Origin: Thiobacillus thioparus DSM 505
Lineage (GTDB): Bacteria > Pseudomonadota > Gammaproteobacteria > Burkholderiales > Thiobacillaceae
Direction: 5' to 3'
DNA: 64,000 nt
NCBI RefSeq assembly: GCF_000373385.1
Contig: NZ_KB891331.1
Coordinates: 1 to 64,000, forward strand
Of this stretch, positions 47,091-56,845 are shown piece by piece; positions within the stretch are counted from its first letter, which is position 1, and each line of letters starts with the position of its first letter. The notes beneath the pieces are model-generated. The model saw nothing but the letters and a program-made list of their open reading frames with translations. It was not told where the DNA came from and searched no databases. The position numbers and the translations under genes were made by a program.

Positions 47091-47433
47091 TGGAGGCACA
47101 AGGGTGTTACTGTTGCCTCCGCCAAGATGGCGACAGGATCATGTCTCTATTCGAGAAGGCGAGGCACCAACTCGGAATCCGTCTAGTAGAACCTGAACCT
47201 ACCTCTTACCCGGGCGATTTCCCCATAGGTAGTAGGCACAACAAGCAGGAGCGGCCAGCCAGCCCAGGCTGCAAGCGCCCCTGCCGTTTTGCATTGAAGC
47301 AGGCCTAGGCGCCGGCGATTTTCTTGTGCCGCCTTCAGAAGACACCGAAGGGTAGTGGACAATTCGATAAGCACCACGACGGCGGAGCCAAGGCCAATCG
47401 GATCTTCAATCCCTCTTTTGTGGCAGCCGCCAC
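47091..47433. other. Unexplained intergenic stretch
   Basis: About 340 bases between two terminators. A small plus-strand frame (47142-47309) begins MSLFEKARHQLG and lacks a clear ribosome site; a minus frame encodes a hydrophobic piece (LLLVVPTTYGEI). Neither resembles a known family. A GGAGGCA / TGCCTCC inverted pair lies near 47092-47120. It may be gene debris. Confidence 0.3.
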
Positions 47434-47470
47434 AAAAAAAGCCCCAAGGCTCTGCCTTGGGGCTTTTCAT
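47434..47470. terminator. Strong bidirectional terminator
   Basis: AAAAGCCCCAAGGC (47437-47450) pairs fully with GCCTTGGGGCTTTT (47454-47467) around TCT. The A-run at 47434-47440 gives the T-run for the minus-strand PEP-CTERM gene ending at 47488. Confidence 0.93.
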
Positions 47471-47487
47471 GAACGCGTACAGCGAGA

Positions 47488-48315
47488 TCAGGCTGCTTGC
47501 TTGCGGCGACGCAGGCTAACACCCAGTCCAACCAGGCCCAGACCCATCAGCGCGATGCTGGTCGGCTCAGGCACACCGAACACCACGTCCAGCGAACCGT
47601 TGATAGTCTGCGTACCAGCCACCACGAAGGAGTTCAACTGGCCGGATTCGAACGAAACGTTGTAGAAGGGCACCGGAGCGGTGAAATACTGCGAGCCGAG
47701 CGCCGTCAGCAGGAAGCTGGTCGTCGTGCCGAAGCTGCCGCAGTTAATGCCGCCTTGGCAGGTCTGCAAGGTAGGATCCAGCGTACCTTGGCCACCAAAC
47801 AGGGCACCGGTTGCGATCAGGTAATCAGGATCGCCGGTATTTCCCGTCGTCCATGCGAGATTACCCGTGGCCGGTGCGGTAAAGGTCGTGTTGCTATTGG
47901 GATCGATCCAGACGTTCAGGCTGCCACCCGGGTTAAACGTGAAGGTGGTTACACCCGCGCCGCTGGTCGAGTACGAACCGGAGCCCTGCAAGAGGCCATA
48001 TAGGCCGTACTGTTGCGGGAACAACGAGCCGAGTTGGTTGGAAACGGGGTCCGTTCCGTCATTCTTAACGTACTGGCCAGCCTGCCATTTGATGGAGGTG
48101 GCAAACGTGCCCGAAGTGGCGCTCAGCGGGTTGAACGTAACGACTTCCACATAGTTGCCGGTAATTTTGTCGGCCGTGAAAGTGTTCGCCGTGGCGCCGG
48201 GCACAGAACCTTCGGTCACCTGAAAATCGTTAAACACAGCAGCCATGGAACCGGCACTTGCGGTGGTCATGGCAGCAATCAAACCTGCTTGTACCAATTT
48301 CAAATTGAATTTCAT
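47488..48315 (-). CDS. PEP-CTERM sorting-domain protein
   Basis: A 275-residue exported protein. Start ATG 48315 (MKFNLKLVQAGL) follows the ribosome site CAAGGAGCGCG; an upstream ATG at 48384 lies before the predicted transcription start and is rejected. Signal peptide up to GSMAAVF; Ser/Thr/Gly-rich body with paired TCQGGINC cysteines; C-terminus VPEPTSIALMGLGLVGLGV then RRRKQAA. Exosortase would process it near the PEP box. Preceded by a sigma-54-type promoter on the minus strand, followed by a strong terminator. Confidence 0.93.
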   Translation of the reverse strand: MKFNLKLVQAGLIAAMTTASAGSMAAVFNDFQVTEGSVPGATANTFTADKITGNYVEVVTFNPLSATSGTFATSIKWQAGQYVKNDGTDPVSNQLGSLFPQQYGLYGLLQGSGSYSTSGAGVTTFTFNPGGSLNVWIDPNSNTTFTAPATGNLAWTTGNTGDPDYLIATGALFGGQGTLDPTLQTCQGGINCGSFGTTTSFLLTALGSQYFTAPVPFYNVSFESGQLNSFVVAGTQTINGSLDVVFGVPEPTSIALMGLGLVGLGVSLRRRKQAA

Positions 48316-48377
48316 TTCGCGCTCCTTGAGTTGACTTCTGATCTGGGCATTCGCCTTCCTTGCCTTGGCCAACATAA

Positions 48378-48393
48378 AGCACATGGCATGCCA
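48378..48393 (-). promoter_or_regulatory. Sigma-54-type promoter of a PEP-CTERM gene
   Basis: Read on the minus strand the site is CTGGCAT-N5-GTGCTTT, with GG and GC 12 bases apart and only two departures from the consensus TGGCAC-N5-TTGCT. The -24 part lies in a TGGCATGCCA palindrome. Start of transcription near 48366 gives a leader of about 50 bases. The remaining gap to 48590 is AT-rich and holds no gene; TGTC-N8-GACA near 48496-48511 is a possible activator half-site pair. Confidence 0.72.
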
Positions 48394-48590
48394 GTTAAAA
48401 AATAAACATATATATCAATACATTATTGAAATGCATCTTGAGCGCAATAGGGTGGAATGTAAAAAAAACCGACATCTGCCAAGCTGGGCAACTGTCAAAT
48501 TGTCGACACCTTTCTACTAAAGGGGATTTGAGTAGTTTGAAGTATGCCGGACACGTCTGTTCTTGCCCCGCCTTACGACGAGAATCCGGG

Positions 48591-49472
48591 TCAGGTATGG
48601 GCGCGCGACAGGCGCCAGTTGACGTACGCGATCGCTAGCCGCTGGAGCGGATGGGCATTGCCGCCTGGGCGCCAGACGTGCTTCAGCTTGCCGGTGTAGG
48701 CGTCGAACTGCATGCTGTGGGGCACAGCACGGATCTTCCCGCGGCCCAGCAGGATCTTCAGGGCCTCGGTACCGGCCATCCCTGCGCACAACTGGCATGC
48801 CAAGCCAGTCGACGGGACACGCTGGGCCTTGAAGTCGACGATTTCGGGATAAACCAGATAGCCGCGGTGGAGCAGGGCGGGGGCCAGTCCGACCAGGAAA
48901 CGGGTCGGCCATTCGTCCTCGGGTGTGCCCTCCAGCCGAAAATAATCGTCGAAACTGGGGCCGTCCGGCAGGAAATTGAGCACGGCCGCGCCCATGCCAA
49001 GCGGAACGGCGAAGGTGATAGGGATGCCGCGGGCACGGCAGGCATCGTAGACCAGGCGGCGGGCCGGAAAAACAAAGTAATCCAGGCCATCCACGTACAG
49101 GTCGACGCCGTCCAGGAATGCGTCCACATTCTGCGGCTGCACCCCTTCGTCGAATACCTGGATATCCAGTTCGGGATTGATCTCGCGTGCCAGTCCAGCC
49201 ATGACCCGCGCTTTGGGCTGACCCAGGCTGCCCAGGCTGGCCCCTGCCTGCCGGTTGAAATTCACCAGGGCAAAATCGTCGAGGTCGGCCACGTGGAATT
49301 TTCCAATACCCAGGCGGGCCAGCGTCAGCAGATGCACGCCGCCCGCCCCTCCCAGCCCGGCAATGGCAATTTTCTTGCCGCGCAGCAGGGTTTGCTCATG
49401 CGGCGTTAACCAGCCGATATTACGACTAAACGCTTCGTGGTAATCGAAGGAGGGCGCGCCAGTCGAGTTCAG
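48591..49472 (-). CDS. ThiF/E1-like adenylyltransferase family protein, apparent CTG start
   Basis: A 293-residue Rossmann-type protein. IAIAGLGGAGGV is the nucleotide loop; DFALVNFNRQ, GQPKARVMA and INPEL are E1/ThiF/MoeB signatures including the Arg used in adenylation. The region where MoeB and ThiF have paired zinc cysteines holds only CQLC (about 214-217), and no catalytic cysteine is evident. The family N-terminus (FDYHEAFSRNIGWLTPHE) lies upstream of any ATG, GTG or TTG; the frame is open to 49472, where a CTG overlaps the upstream stop as CTGA after GGGAGGAAAC. This coupled CTG is the proposed start. Substrate unknown. Confidence 0.8.
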   Translation of the reverse strand: MNSTGAPSFDYHEAFSRNIGWLTPHEQTLLRGKKIAIAGLGGAGGVHLLTLARLGIGKFHVADLDDFALVNFNRQAGASLGSLGQPKARVMAGLAREINPELDIQVFDEGVQPQNVDAFLDGVDLYVDGLDYFVFPARRLVYDACRARGIPITFAVPLGMGAAVLNFLPDGPSFDDYFRLEGTPEDEWPTRFLVGLAPALLHRGYLVYPEIVDFKAQRVPSTGLACQLCAGMAGTEALKILLGRGKIRAVPHSMQFDAYTGKLKHVWRPGGNAHPLQRLAIAYVNWRLSRAHT

Positions 49473-50251
49473 GTTTCCTCCCGCAGCAAGCGCCCAAGGA
49501 TGCCTTCCTGGTCATGTGCTGAGAAAAAATACGGATAGAGGCTACGATCCTTGGCGGCCTTGCCCTTGCCGCCAAGCGTCTCGATCTGTTTCCGCATGTA
49601 ATCCAGTTCCAGATGCATCAGCAACACCGGGAAATTGACCCGATTGTTCATTTTTTCCTCGCCAATTTGCTTGAAGCCCAGCATCCTTTCGTAGAAAGCC
49701 TTGTGGCGGGGCACGATCTCGATGATGGCGTCGGTGCATTCGTGGATCACGCCATAGAGATACGCGATATGGATAAGGCTGGCGAGCAGTTGCTTGGAGC
49801 CGATATTCTCGTCGATGGCAAGCTTGCTGAGTTCGCCGACCCGTTTGCCCTGTGCGCGGAGCGCATCGATTTCCGGTTTATAGATTTCGTCGGCCAGCAT
49901 GCCTTCTTCCGAGTCATAGCCGACCGTGACGGTTCCGACGATTTTTTCCTGGTGAAACGACAGAATCGTGATGCGATTGGGGTATTTTTTCAGTTGCGCC
50001 TTGGGGAAGCCGCGCCAGGCATAGCGCTTCTGCACCAGCATGCTGGCATGATTGAACACCTCGTCCTGCTGCGCAAAACGCAGCTTGAAGAGCTTTTCGC
50101 CCAGACGTTCTTCCTGGGTTTCCGGCTCGCCTTCTGACAACGGGCTCAGATCCTTGAGGCGGTAGGGCGACTCAAAGCTGATGATGGTTTTGTCAAAATC
50201 ATCAGCGATGCTCCGGCCGCGCCCGATCAACTTACTCAAACTCAGCGTCAC
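49469..50251 (-). CDS. FeeM-like N-acyl amino acid synthase/acyltransferase
   Basis: A 260-residue GNAT-fold protein of the long-chain N-acyl amino acid synthase class, related to the exosortase-associated acyltransferases. Recognisable parts are FKLRFAQQDEVFNHASMLVQKRYAWRGF, VGTVTVGYDS, RVGELSKLAID (the conserved E-L segment), and HKAFYERMLGFKQIGE near the C-terminus. It probably transfers an acyl group from acyl-ACP to an amine. GTG at 50251 is chosen because AGGAG lies seven bases before it; a further GTG at 50290 lacks one. It is coupled to the ThiF-like gene. Confidence 0.78.
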   Translation of the reverse strand: MTLSLSKLIGRGRSIADDFDKTIISFESPYRLKDLSPLSEGEPETQEERLGEKLFKLRFAQQDEVFNHASMLVQKRYAWRGFPKAQLKKYPNRITILSFHQEKIVGTVTVGYDSEEGMLADEIYKPEIDALRAQGKRVGELSKLAIDENIGSKQLLASLIHIAYLYGVIHECTDAIIEIVPRHKAFYERMLGFKQIGEEKMNNRVNFPVLLMHLELDYMRKQIETLGGKGKAAKDRSLYPYFFSAHDQEGILGRLLREET

Positions 50252-50322
50252 CTTGCGCTCCTGACATATTAGGGAGAAACCGCTCCCCACCTGCTTTCTA
50301 TCGGCCCCTATGGCACGAAAGT

Positions 50323-51372
<1,050 letters not shown>

Positions 51373-51439
51373 TCAGCCCAAGGTTGCTCTATGAAACAGA
51401 CGGTCTCGTATCGTCTCCCGCTTCTCCTCCCTGAGCGGG

Positions 51440-51467
51440 ATGCCTTAATCCCCTTAAGGCATTTTTT
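51440..51467 (+). terminator. Rho-independent terminator (first of two)
   Basis: ATGCCTTAA (51440-51448) pairs with TTAAGGCAT (51454-51462) and runs into TTTTTT. It works on the plus strand, where no protein gene ends, which supports a small RNA. Confidence 0.85.
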
Positions 51468-52152
51468 AGCCCCGATCCCTCCCTTGATCGGGGCTTTTTT
51501 GTGGGGCGTCGTCGGACAATGGGTTGGGGGCGGTCGTACCCGGGTGTACCGGTTGCGCATGGCCCAGCCAGTCTTCGATCAAGGCCGCGGCTTCTTCGGC
51601 CCCCAAACGGGAGAGACTTGAGAACAGCTGCACAGTGACGCGCGCCTGCGGCATGAGTTCCTGCTTGACACGGCGCAGCGTCAACGCCTTCTCGCTGTTC
51701 GAAAGTTTGTCGGCCTTCGACAGCAATATATGTACAGGCTTGCCCGTAGGCGTAAACCAGTCGAGCATCTGCCGGTCCAGCGGCGTAAGCGGGTGGCGCG
51801 CGTCCATGATCAACACCATGCCGACCAGTGCCTCGCGCTCCTGCAGATAACGTGATAGCAGGCCTTCCCATTTTGCTTTCACTTCCGGCGGCACTTTCGC
51901 ATAGCCGTAGCCGGGCAGATCGACCAGATAGGTGTCGGCATCCAATTCGAAAAAATTGATAAGCTGCGTCCGTCCTGGCGTTTTGGACGTGAACGCCAGA
52001 CGGTTTTTACGCGTTAACAGATTGATCGCACTGGACTTTCCGGCATTCGACCGCCCGGCAAACGCAATCTCGGCGCGACTGTAGGGCAAATCGCGCAGCT
52101 GGGCGACCGAGGTATGGAATTGAGCGCGATTGAGCACGGGCTTGGCAGTCAT
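51466..52152 (-). CDS. engB: EngB (YihA/YsxC), ribosome-assembly GTPase
   Basis: A 228-residue GTPase needed for large-subunit ribosome maturation and cell division. G1 GRSNAGKSS (33-41), G3 DLPGYGYA, G4 SKAD and the switch segment [14 protein letters not shown] are intact. The C-terminal tail (about 25 residues, [14 protein letters not shown] and on) is poorly conserved and is encoded by DNA that also forms a plus-strand terminator. The ATG at 52152 is divergent from the cytochrome c4 gene. Confidence 0.96.
   Translation of the reverse strand: MTAKPVLNRAQFHTSVAQLRDLPYSRAEIAFAGRSNAGKSSAINLLTRKNRLAFTSKTPGRTQLINFFELDADTYLVDLPGYGYAKVPPEVKAKWEGLLSRYLQEREALVGMVLIMDARHPLTPLDRQMLDWFTPTGKPVHILLSKADKLSNSEKALTLRRVKQELMPQARVTVQLFSSLSRLGAEEAAALIEDWLGHAQPVHPGTTAPNPLSDDAPQKSPDQGRDRG
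51468..51497 (+). terminator. Rho-independent terminator (second of two)
   Basis: AGCCCCGATC / GATCGGGGCT with a CCTCCCTT loop, followed by TTTTTT on the plus strand. The left arm begins at the engB stop codon, so the last engB codons encode the stem. Confidence 0.85.
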
Positions 52153-52209
52153 ATTAGTTGCCGCTAAACTACCCGTTTTCCCAAGTTTTGCAAGCTTCAG
52201 GAGCTTTTG

Positions 52210-52836
52210 ATGAAACTCGTCGTCTCACTGGTTGCCGCACTGGCCGCCACCTCCGCTTTTGCCAACGAACCTGCTGCGGGCCCGGCCAGCAAAGGCGATC
52301 CCAAGGCGGCTGAAAGCATCGTCAATCAAGTCTGCGCAGGCTGCCACGCGGCGGACGGCAACAGCACCGTCGCGGCCAATCCCAGGCTGGCCGGCCTGAA
52401 TGCGGAATACATCGACAAGCAACTCACCAACTTCAAGTCGGGTGAGCGCAAGAATGCGGTGATGGGCGGTATCGTCGCCAGTCTCAGCCCGCAGGACATG
52501 CTGAACCTGGCCGCCTACTTCAGCGCCCAGCAGCCCAAGCCGGGTACGTCCAAGGATCAGGAACTGGCGCTGCTCGGCCAGAAGATCTTCCGTGGCGGCG
52601 TACAGGGCGCTGGCGTGCCGGCGTGCGCATCCTGCCACGGCCCGCAGGGCAAAGGCGTCCCCGTCCAGTTTCCGCGTCTGGCTGGACAGCACAGCGAATA
52701 CATTTACGCACAACTGAACAATTTCCGCCTTGAGACGCGCGCCAACGACGGTGCCAAGATGATGCGCACCATCGCGGCGAAGATGACGGATGCTGACATG
52801 AAGGCCGTGGCCGCTTATATTCAGGGCTTGCGTTAG
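52210..52836 (+). CDS. Cytochrome c4, diheme periplasmic cytochrome
   Basis: A 208-residue exported c-type cytochrome with a signal peptide ([18 protein letters not shown]) and two heme-binding sites, CAGCH (about 45) and CASCH (about 139), each in one of two similar domains with [14 protein letters not shown] and [14 protein letters not shown]. It carries electrons, probably to a terminal oxidase. The ATG at 52210 follows CAGGAG. It lies next to the system II cytochrome c assembly genes that would attach its hemes. Confidence 0.95.
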   Translation: MKLVVSLVAALAATSAFANEPAAGPASKGDPKAAESIVNQVCAGCHAADGNSTVAANPRLAGLNAEYIDKQLTNFKSGERKNAVMGGIVASLSPQDMLNLAAYFSAQQPKPGTSKDQELALLGQKIFRGGVQGAGVPACASCHGPQGKGVPVQFPRLAGQHSEYIYAQLNNFRLETRANDGAKMMRTIAAKMTDADMKAVAAYIQGLR

Positions 52837-52918
52837 AGCGTGGTTGTTGCCGGTTTACCGGCTTTACAAGCACGGCCTACCCCTTGCGGGTAAACTTATC
52901 CGACTTATTTGAGTCGAT

Positions 52919-52948
52919 GAAAGGGTGACGCAGGTCACCCTTTTTTTT
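52919..52948 (+). terminator. Rho-independent terminator
   Basis: AAGGGTGACGC..GGTCACCCTT with a long T-run at 52941-52948 ends the cytochrome c4 transcript. Confidence 0.92.
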
Positions 52949-52977
52949 CTGGTGCCCTAGAGGGTATTGCCGCCCCC

Positions 52978-54990
52978 ATGAATTCCACGTCCCCGTCCTT
53001 CGGAAAATCCGTGTTCGAGTTGTTGAGCTCGATGCGTTTCGCGATCAGCCTGCTGTCCATCTTGGCTGTCGCCTCTATTATCGGGACCGTACTGAAGCAG
53101 GCCGAGCCCTACAACAACTACATCATCCAGTTCGGGCCGTTCTGGTTCGAGGCCTATGAAAAACTGGGGTTGTACGATGTCTATCACGCAGCCTGGTTTC
53201 TGGTCATCCTGACTTTTCTGGTCGTCTCCACCACTGTCTGTATTTACCGTAATGCACCGAATTTCGCACGCGAGATGAAAAGCTTTCGCGAACACGTCAG
53301 CGAACAATCGCTGAATGCATTCAAGCACAAGCACGAGGCTGTCACGACGCAAGCGCCCGAAGCCCTCGCCGCCAGCGTGCAGCGCTACCTCGAAGGCCAG
53401 GGTTACAAGGTGAAGAACCTGCCGCGCGAGGAAGGCGTATTACTCGCCGCCAAAGCCGGCAGCTGGAACCGCCTCGGCTATTTTCTGGCGCACTCAGCCA
53501 TCGTGATGATCTGCATCGGCGGCCTGATAGACGGCAACCTGGTATTCAAGGTGCAGCAATTGCTGGGTTACAAGAAAATCGAGACCCGCGATATTCCCCA
53601 GAGCCAGGTACCGGCGATTTCGCGTCTGTCGCCGTCCAATCCGTCGTTTCGCGGGAGCGTGCAGATTCCGGAGGGTTCCAGTGCCGACGTGGTGTTCCTG
53701 AATGTGGCTGACGGCTATCTGGTGCAGGATCTGCCTTTCACCGTGGCACTCAAGCAATTCCGCATCGAACATTACACGACGGGGCAACCCAAGAATTTCG
53801 AGAGCGATCTCGAAATATTCGACCGATCCGGAAAGAAAATCCGCGATGCGACGATCGCCGTCAACCATCCGCTGATCCAGGACGGCATCGCGATCTACCA
53901 GGCCAGCTTTGCCGATGGCGGCACGCGTCTGAGCCTCCGCGGCTGGAACCTGTTTGCGCCTGCAGCCTCGCCCTTCCCCATCGACGGCACCGTACACCAG
54001 AATGCCACGCTGACCAGCGAGGCCGGCGACTATACGCTGGAGTTCACCGATTTCCGGCCTTTCAATATCGAGAACATGGGCGGCGACGCCGCTGAGACCG
54101 GCAGCACCATGAGCGTGCTGGGCGGCAGCCCGATCAGCGACAAGAAGCATCTGCGCAACGTCGGCCCCAGCTTCCAATACAAGCTGCGCGATTCGCGCGG
54201 GCAGGCGCATGAGTTCAGCAATTACATGCTGCCGCTGGAACTCGATGGCCGCTGGTACATGATGTCGGGCGTGCGCGACGCACCGAACGAGGCCTTCCGC
54301 TACATGCGCATGCCCCTCGACGCGGACGGCAACATCGAGACGTTCATGCGGCTGCGCGGCGCCCTGCTGAATCCAGCATGGCGGCAAGAAATCGCGGCCA
54401 ATTTTGCCCATCAGGCCCTGCCGCAAAATGCATCGGACCCGCAAATCGAGAGCAAGCTGACCAATAGCGCCGCACAGGTGCTGGCCTTGTTTGCCAAAGG
54501 CGGGTTTCAGACCCTGGGCCAGTTCATCGAAGAAAAAGTACCCACCGCCGAGCGCGAAAAAGCGGCGGGGACTTATCTGCGTATTCTTGAACTTTCGGCA
54601 TACGAGGCACTGAGAATCGCCAATCGCCAGGCCCATCTGCCCGAACCCAAGCCCGATGACGCTACCGGCTGGCTGGTACGCGACACCCTCAATAGTGTCA
54701 GCGACATGTTCGTCTACGGCGCGCCGATCTACCTGCAGTTGATGCATTATGACGAGGTCAAGGCGAGCGGCCTGCAGCTTACCCGGTCACCCGGGAAGAA
54801 CGTGGTCTATTTAGGTTCGTTTTTGCTGACACTCGGCGTATTCTTCATGCTCTTTGTACGCGAACGGCGGGTCTGGCTGCGCATCAAACCTGGCCACGCC
54901 CTGCTCGCCATGTCGTCGGCCAAACACACGATAGACTTCGAAAAAGAGTTTACCCAACACGCGCAGGCGCTCGACACGCTTGCCAAGTAA
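52978..54990 (+). CDS. resB: ResB, cytochrome c biogenesis protein (system II)
   Basis: A 670-residue membrane protein that, with CcsA, exports heme and attaches it to apocytochromes c in the periplasm. Three N-terminal membrane helices (about 18-40, 70-90, 165-185), a large periplasmic domain (about 200-600) and a C-terminal helix (about 613-633, VVYLGSFLLTLGVFFMLF). Family patterns LLSSMRFAISLLSILAVASI and WNRLGYFLAHSAIVMICIGG are present. The ccsA gene follows after 16 bases. Confidence 0.94.
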   Translation: MNSTSPSFGKSVFELLSSMRFAISLLSILAVASIIGTVLKQAEPYNNYIIQFGPFWFEAYEKLGLYDVYHAAWFLVILTFLVVSTTVCIYRNAPNFAREMKSFREHVSEQSLNAFKHKHEAVTTQAPEALAASVQRYLEGQGYKVKNLPREEGVLLAAKAGSWNRLGYFLAHSAIVMICIGGLIDGNLVFKVQQLLGYKKIETRDIPQSQVPAISRLSPSNPSFRGSVQIPEGSSADVVFLNVADGYLVQDLPFTVALKQFRIEHYTTGQPKNFESDLEIFDRSGKKIRDATIAVNHPLIQDGIAIYQASFADGGTRLSLRGWNLFAPAASPFPIDGTVHQNATLTSEAGDYTLEFTDFRPFNIENMGGDAAETGSTMSVLGGSPISDKKHLRNVGPSFQYKLRDSRGQAHEFSNYMLPLELDGRWYMMSGVRDAPNEAFRYMRMPLDADGNIETFMRLRGALLNPAWRQEIAANFAHQALPQNASDPQIESKLTNSAAQVLALFAKGGFQTLGQFIEEKVPTAEREKAAGTYLRILELSAYEALRIANRQAHLPEPKPDDATGWLVRDTLNSVSDMFVYGAPIYLQLMHYDEVKASGLQLTRSPGKNVVYLGSFLLTLGVFFMLFVRERRVWLRIKPGHALLAMSSAKHTIDFEKEFTQHAQALDTLAK

Positions 54991-55006
54991 TCCGGAGGTC
55001 ACAATC

Positions 55007-56146
55007 ATGGAACTCGCCCTGCATCAACCCGCCCCGCTCCTGAAGCGCCTGTCGTGGTTCGACTGGCTATTCGCCGTCATCATCGCGTCGAGCGGCCTGT
55101 TCGCGCTCTCACGTTTCGGCGAATTCATGGATCCGTACGAAAAGGGCATCCTGCTGGCAGCCATTCCGGCGCTGGCGGTGTTCGGCTGGTTCTGGAAATC
55201 GTTCCGTCCGCTCTTCATCATCGTCGGCGCGGTCAGCCTGTTCGCCATCAGCCAGTACCACGACAACCTGGCGCGCATGGATGAAGCCTTCTTCCTCAAG
55301 TACCTGATTTCCAGCCAGGCGGCCATCATGTGGATGTGCGCCCTGTTCGGGCTCGCCACCCTGACCTATTGGATAGGTCTGCTGGCGCGTTCCGAGTTCA
55401 CTATGAAAACGGCTACGGCGATGACGTGGTCTGCCGTCGCACTGGGCTTCATCGGCCTGATGGTGCGCTGGTATGAGTCCTATCTGATCGGCACCGACGT
55501 CGGTCACATCCCGGTCTCCAACCTATACGAAGTGTTCGTGCTGTTCTGCCTGATCACCGCGATGCTGTACCTGTATTACGAAGCACGTTACCAGACGCGA
55601 CAGATGGGTGCCTTCGTGCTGCTGGTGATCTCGGCAGCGGTGGGCTTCATCCTGTGGTACGCCCTGGATCGCGGTGCGCATGAGATCCAGCCGCTGGTCC
55701 CGGCGCTCAAATCGTGGTGGATGAAGCTGCACGTCCCGGCCAACTTCATCGGATACGGCTCGTTCTCGATTTCCGCCATGCTGGGCGCCGCCTACCTGCT
55801 GGCGCAGCGCGGCATTCTCGCCAGCCGCCTGCCCAAGCTGGAAGTGATCGACGACGTCATGTACAAGTCCATCGCGATCGGTTTCGCCTTCTTCACGATC
55901 GCCACCATTCTCGGTGCAATGTGGGCGGCCGAGGCCTGGGGCGGCTATTGGTCGTGGGACCCGAAAGAGACCTGGGCGCTGATCGTGTGGCTCAATTACG
56001 CCGCCTGGCTGCATATTCGCCTGGTCAAGGGATTGCGCGGACCGATGCTCGCATGGTGGGCGCTGGGCGGCCTGCTCGTCACAACATTCGCCTTCCTCGG
56101 CGTGAACATGTTCCTGTCGGGCCTGCATTCCTACGGCACGCTGTAA
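55007..56146 (+). CDS. ccsA: CcsA/ResC-type cytochrome c synthase component (system II)
   Basis: A 379-residue polytopic protein, the heme-handling partner of ResB. The tryptophan-rich signature WAAEAWGGYWSWDPKETWAL (about 308-327) binds heme; periplasmic and membrane histidines lie in VPANFIGYG context and in WLHIRLVKG. The ATG at 55007 follows GGAGG by nine bases. Commonly called ccsB or resC as well. Confidence 0.95.
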   Translation: MELALHQPAPLLKRLSWFDWLFAVIIASSGLFALSRFGEFMDPYEKGILLAAIPALAVFGWFWKSFRPLFIIVGAVSLFAISQYHDNLARMDEAFFLKYLISSQAAIMWMCALFGLATLTYWIGLLARSEFTMKTATAMTWSAVALGFIGLMVRWYESYLIGTDVGHIPVSNLYEVFVLFCLITAMLYLYYEARYQTRQMGAFVLLVISAAVGFILWYALDRGAHEIQPLVPALKSWWMKLHVPANFIGYGSFSISAMLGAAYLLAQRGILASRLPKLEVIDDVMYKSIAIGFAFFTIATILGAMWAAEAWGGYWSWDPKETWALIVWLNYAAWLHIRLVKGLRGPMLAWWALGGLLVTTFAFLGVNMFLSGLHSYGTL

Positions 56147-56259
56147 ACAGCCGGCCTGATGGCCGTGTCTCCCTGCGTCCCCCGGCAGGCCTGGCTGTTT
56201 GAATGCCCGGCTCCCATCCCATTTTCGGGGTGGGAAACTTAACGGTGCACCATCACCTT

Positions 56260-56787
56260 ATGCAAAAAAAACTGCTGTATGGCCTTCCCCTGGTCCTGGC
56301 TGCGCTGGCGGCGGGAATCTGGCTGGCGCAGGCACGCTATGCGCCCACAACGCCCACTGCGTCCGCGGTCTCCGGGCTGTGGCAGCTCGGTTTTCCGGAT
56401 GCACAAGGACACCCGCAGCCGCTGTCGCAATGGCGCGGACGAGTCGTCGTCCTGAATTTCTGGGCCAGCTGGTGTGCGCCGTGTCGCGAGGAAATACCGG
56501 ATTTTGTTTCCCTACGTACTCAATATCGGCCCAAAGGCGTGGAATTTGTCGGTATCGCCATCGATAATTCGGCCAACGTCACGCAATTCCTGCAACGCGT
56601 ATCGGTCAATTATCCAATCCTAATCGGCGAGGGCGCTGCGCACAATCTGGCCCGGCAACTCGGCAACCCGAGCGGTGCATTGCCGTACACGATCGTGCTT
56701 GATCGCGACGGTCACATCGCATTGAGCCACCTGGGCCGGCTGCCGCGCGCAACGCTCGAGCAAGCCCTGGGAAAAATCGGCTCATAG
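56260..56787 (+). CDS. TlpA/ResA-like periplasmic thioredoxin
   Basis: A 175-residue membrane-anchored thioredoxin of the TlpA/ResA class: signal anchor (about 4-24), redox motif WCAPC (71-75) in [18 protein letters not shown], and the cis-Pro segment [10 protein letters not shown]. Such proteins reduce apocytochrome CxxCH sulfurs or support other periplasmic thiol steps. Its place after resB-ccsA supports a role in cytochrome c assembly. Start ATG 56260 gives a clean signal anchor; an upstream ATG at 56203 is possible but adds a non-hydrophobic leader. Confidence 0.85.
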   Translation: MQKKLLYGLPLVLAALAAGIWLAQARYAPTTPTASAVSGLWQLGFPDAQGHPQPLSQWRGRVVVLNFWASWCAPCREEIPDFVSLRTQYRPKGVEFVGIAIDNSANVTQFLQRVSVNYPILIGEGAAHNLARQLGNPSGALPYTIVLDRDGHIALSHLGRLPRATLEQALGKIGS

Positions 56788-56845
56788 TTGCGATTTAGCG
56801 TCAATATCTGGACAATTTACCCTCATTTACGGCAAACTCGCCGCC

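Larger units (their letters stand above)
51388..51497 (+). ncRNA. Candidate small RNA facing the engB 3' end
   Basis: A gene-free plus-strand stretch with a stem TCCCGCT / AGCGGGA (51416-51422 / 51434-51440) whose loop exposes TCTCCTCCCTG, an anti-Shine-Dalgarno sequence, followed by two intrinsic terminators. The 5' end is a guess from a sigma-54-like core TGGAAC-N5-CAGC at 51363-51377, which is weak. In E. coli Spot 42 and in Pseudomonas ErsA lie beside engB. CUCCUCCC loops are a hallmark of the cuckoo small RNA family. No similarity in sequence to Spot 42 was seen. Confidence 0.5.

Noticed and set aside
48316-48384. Start of the third PEP-CTERM protein at ATG 48384
   Set aside because: It would lie upstream of the predicted transcription start and put a polar leader before the signal peptide; ATG 48315 has a strong ribosome site.
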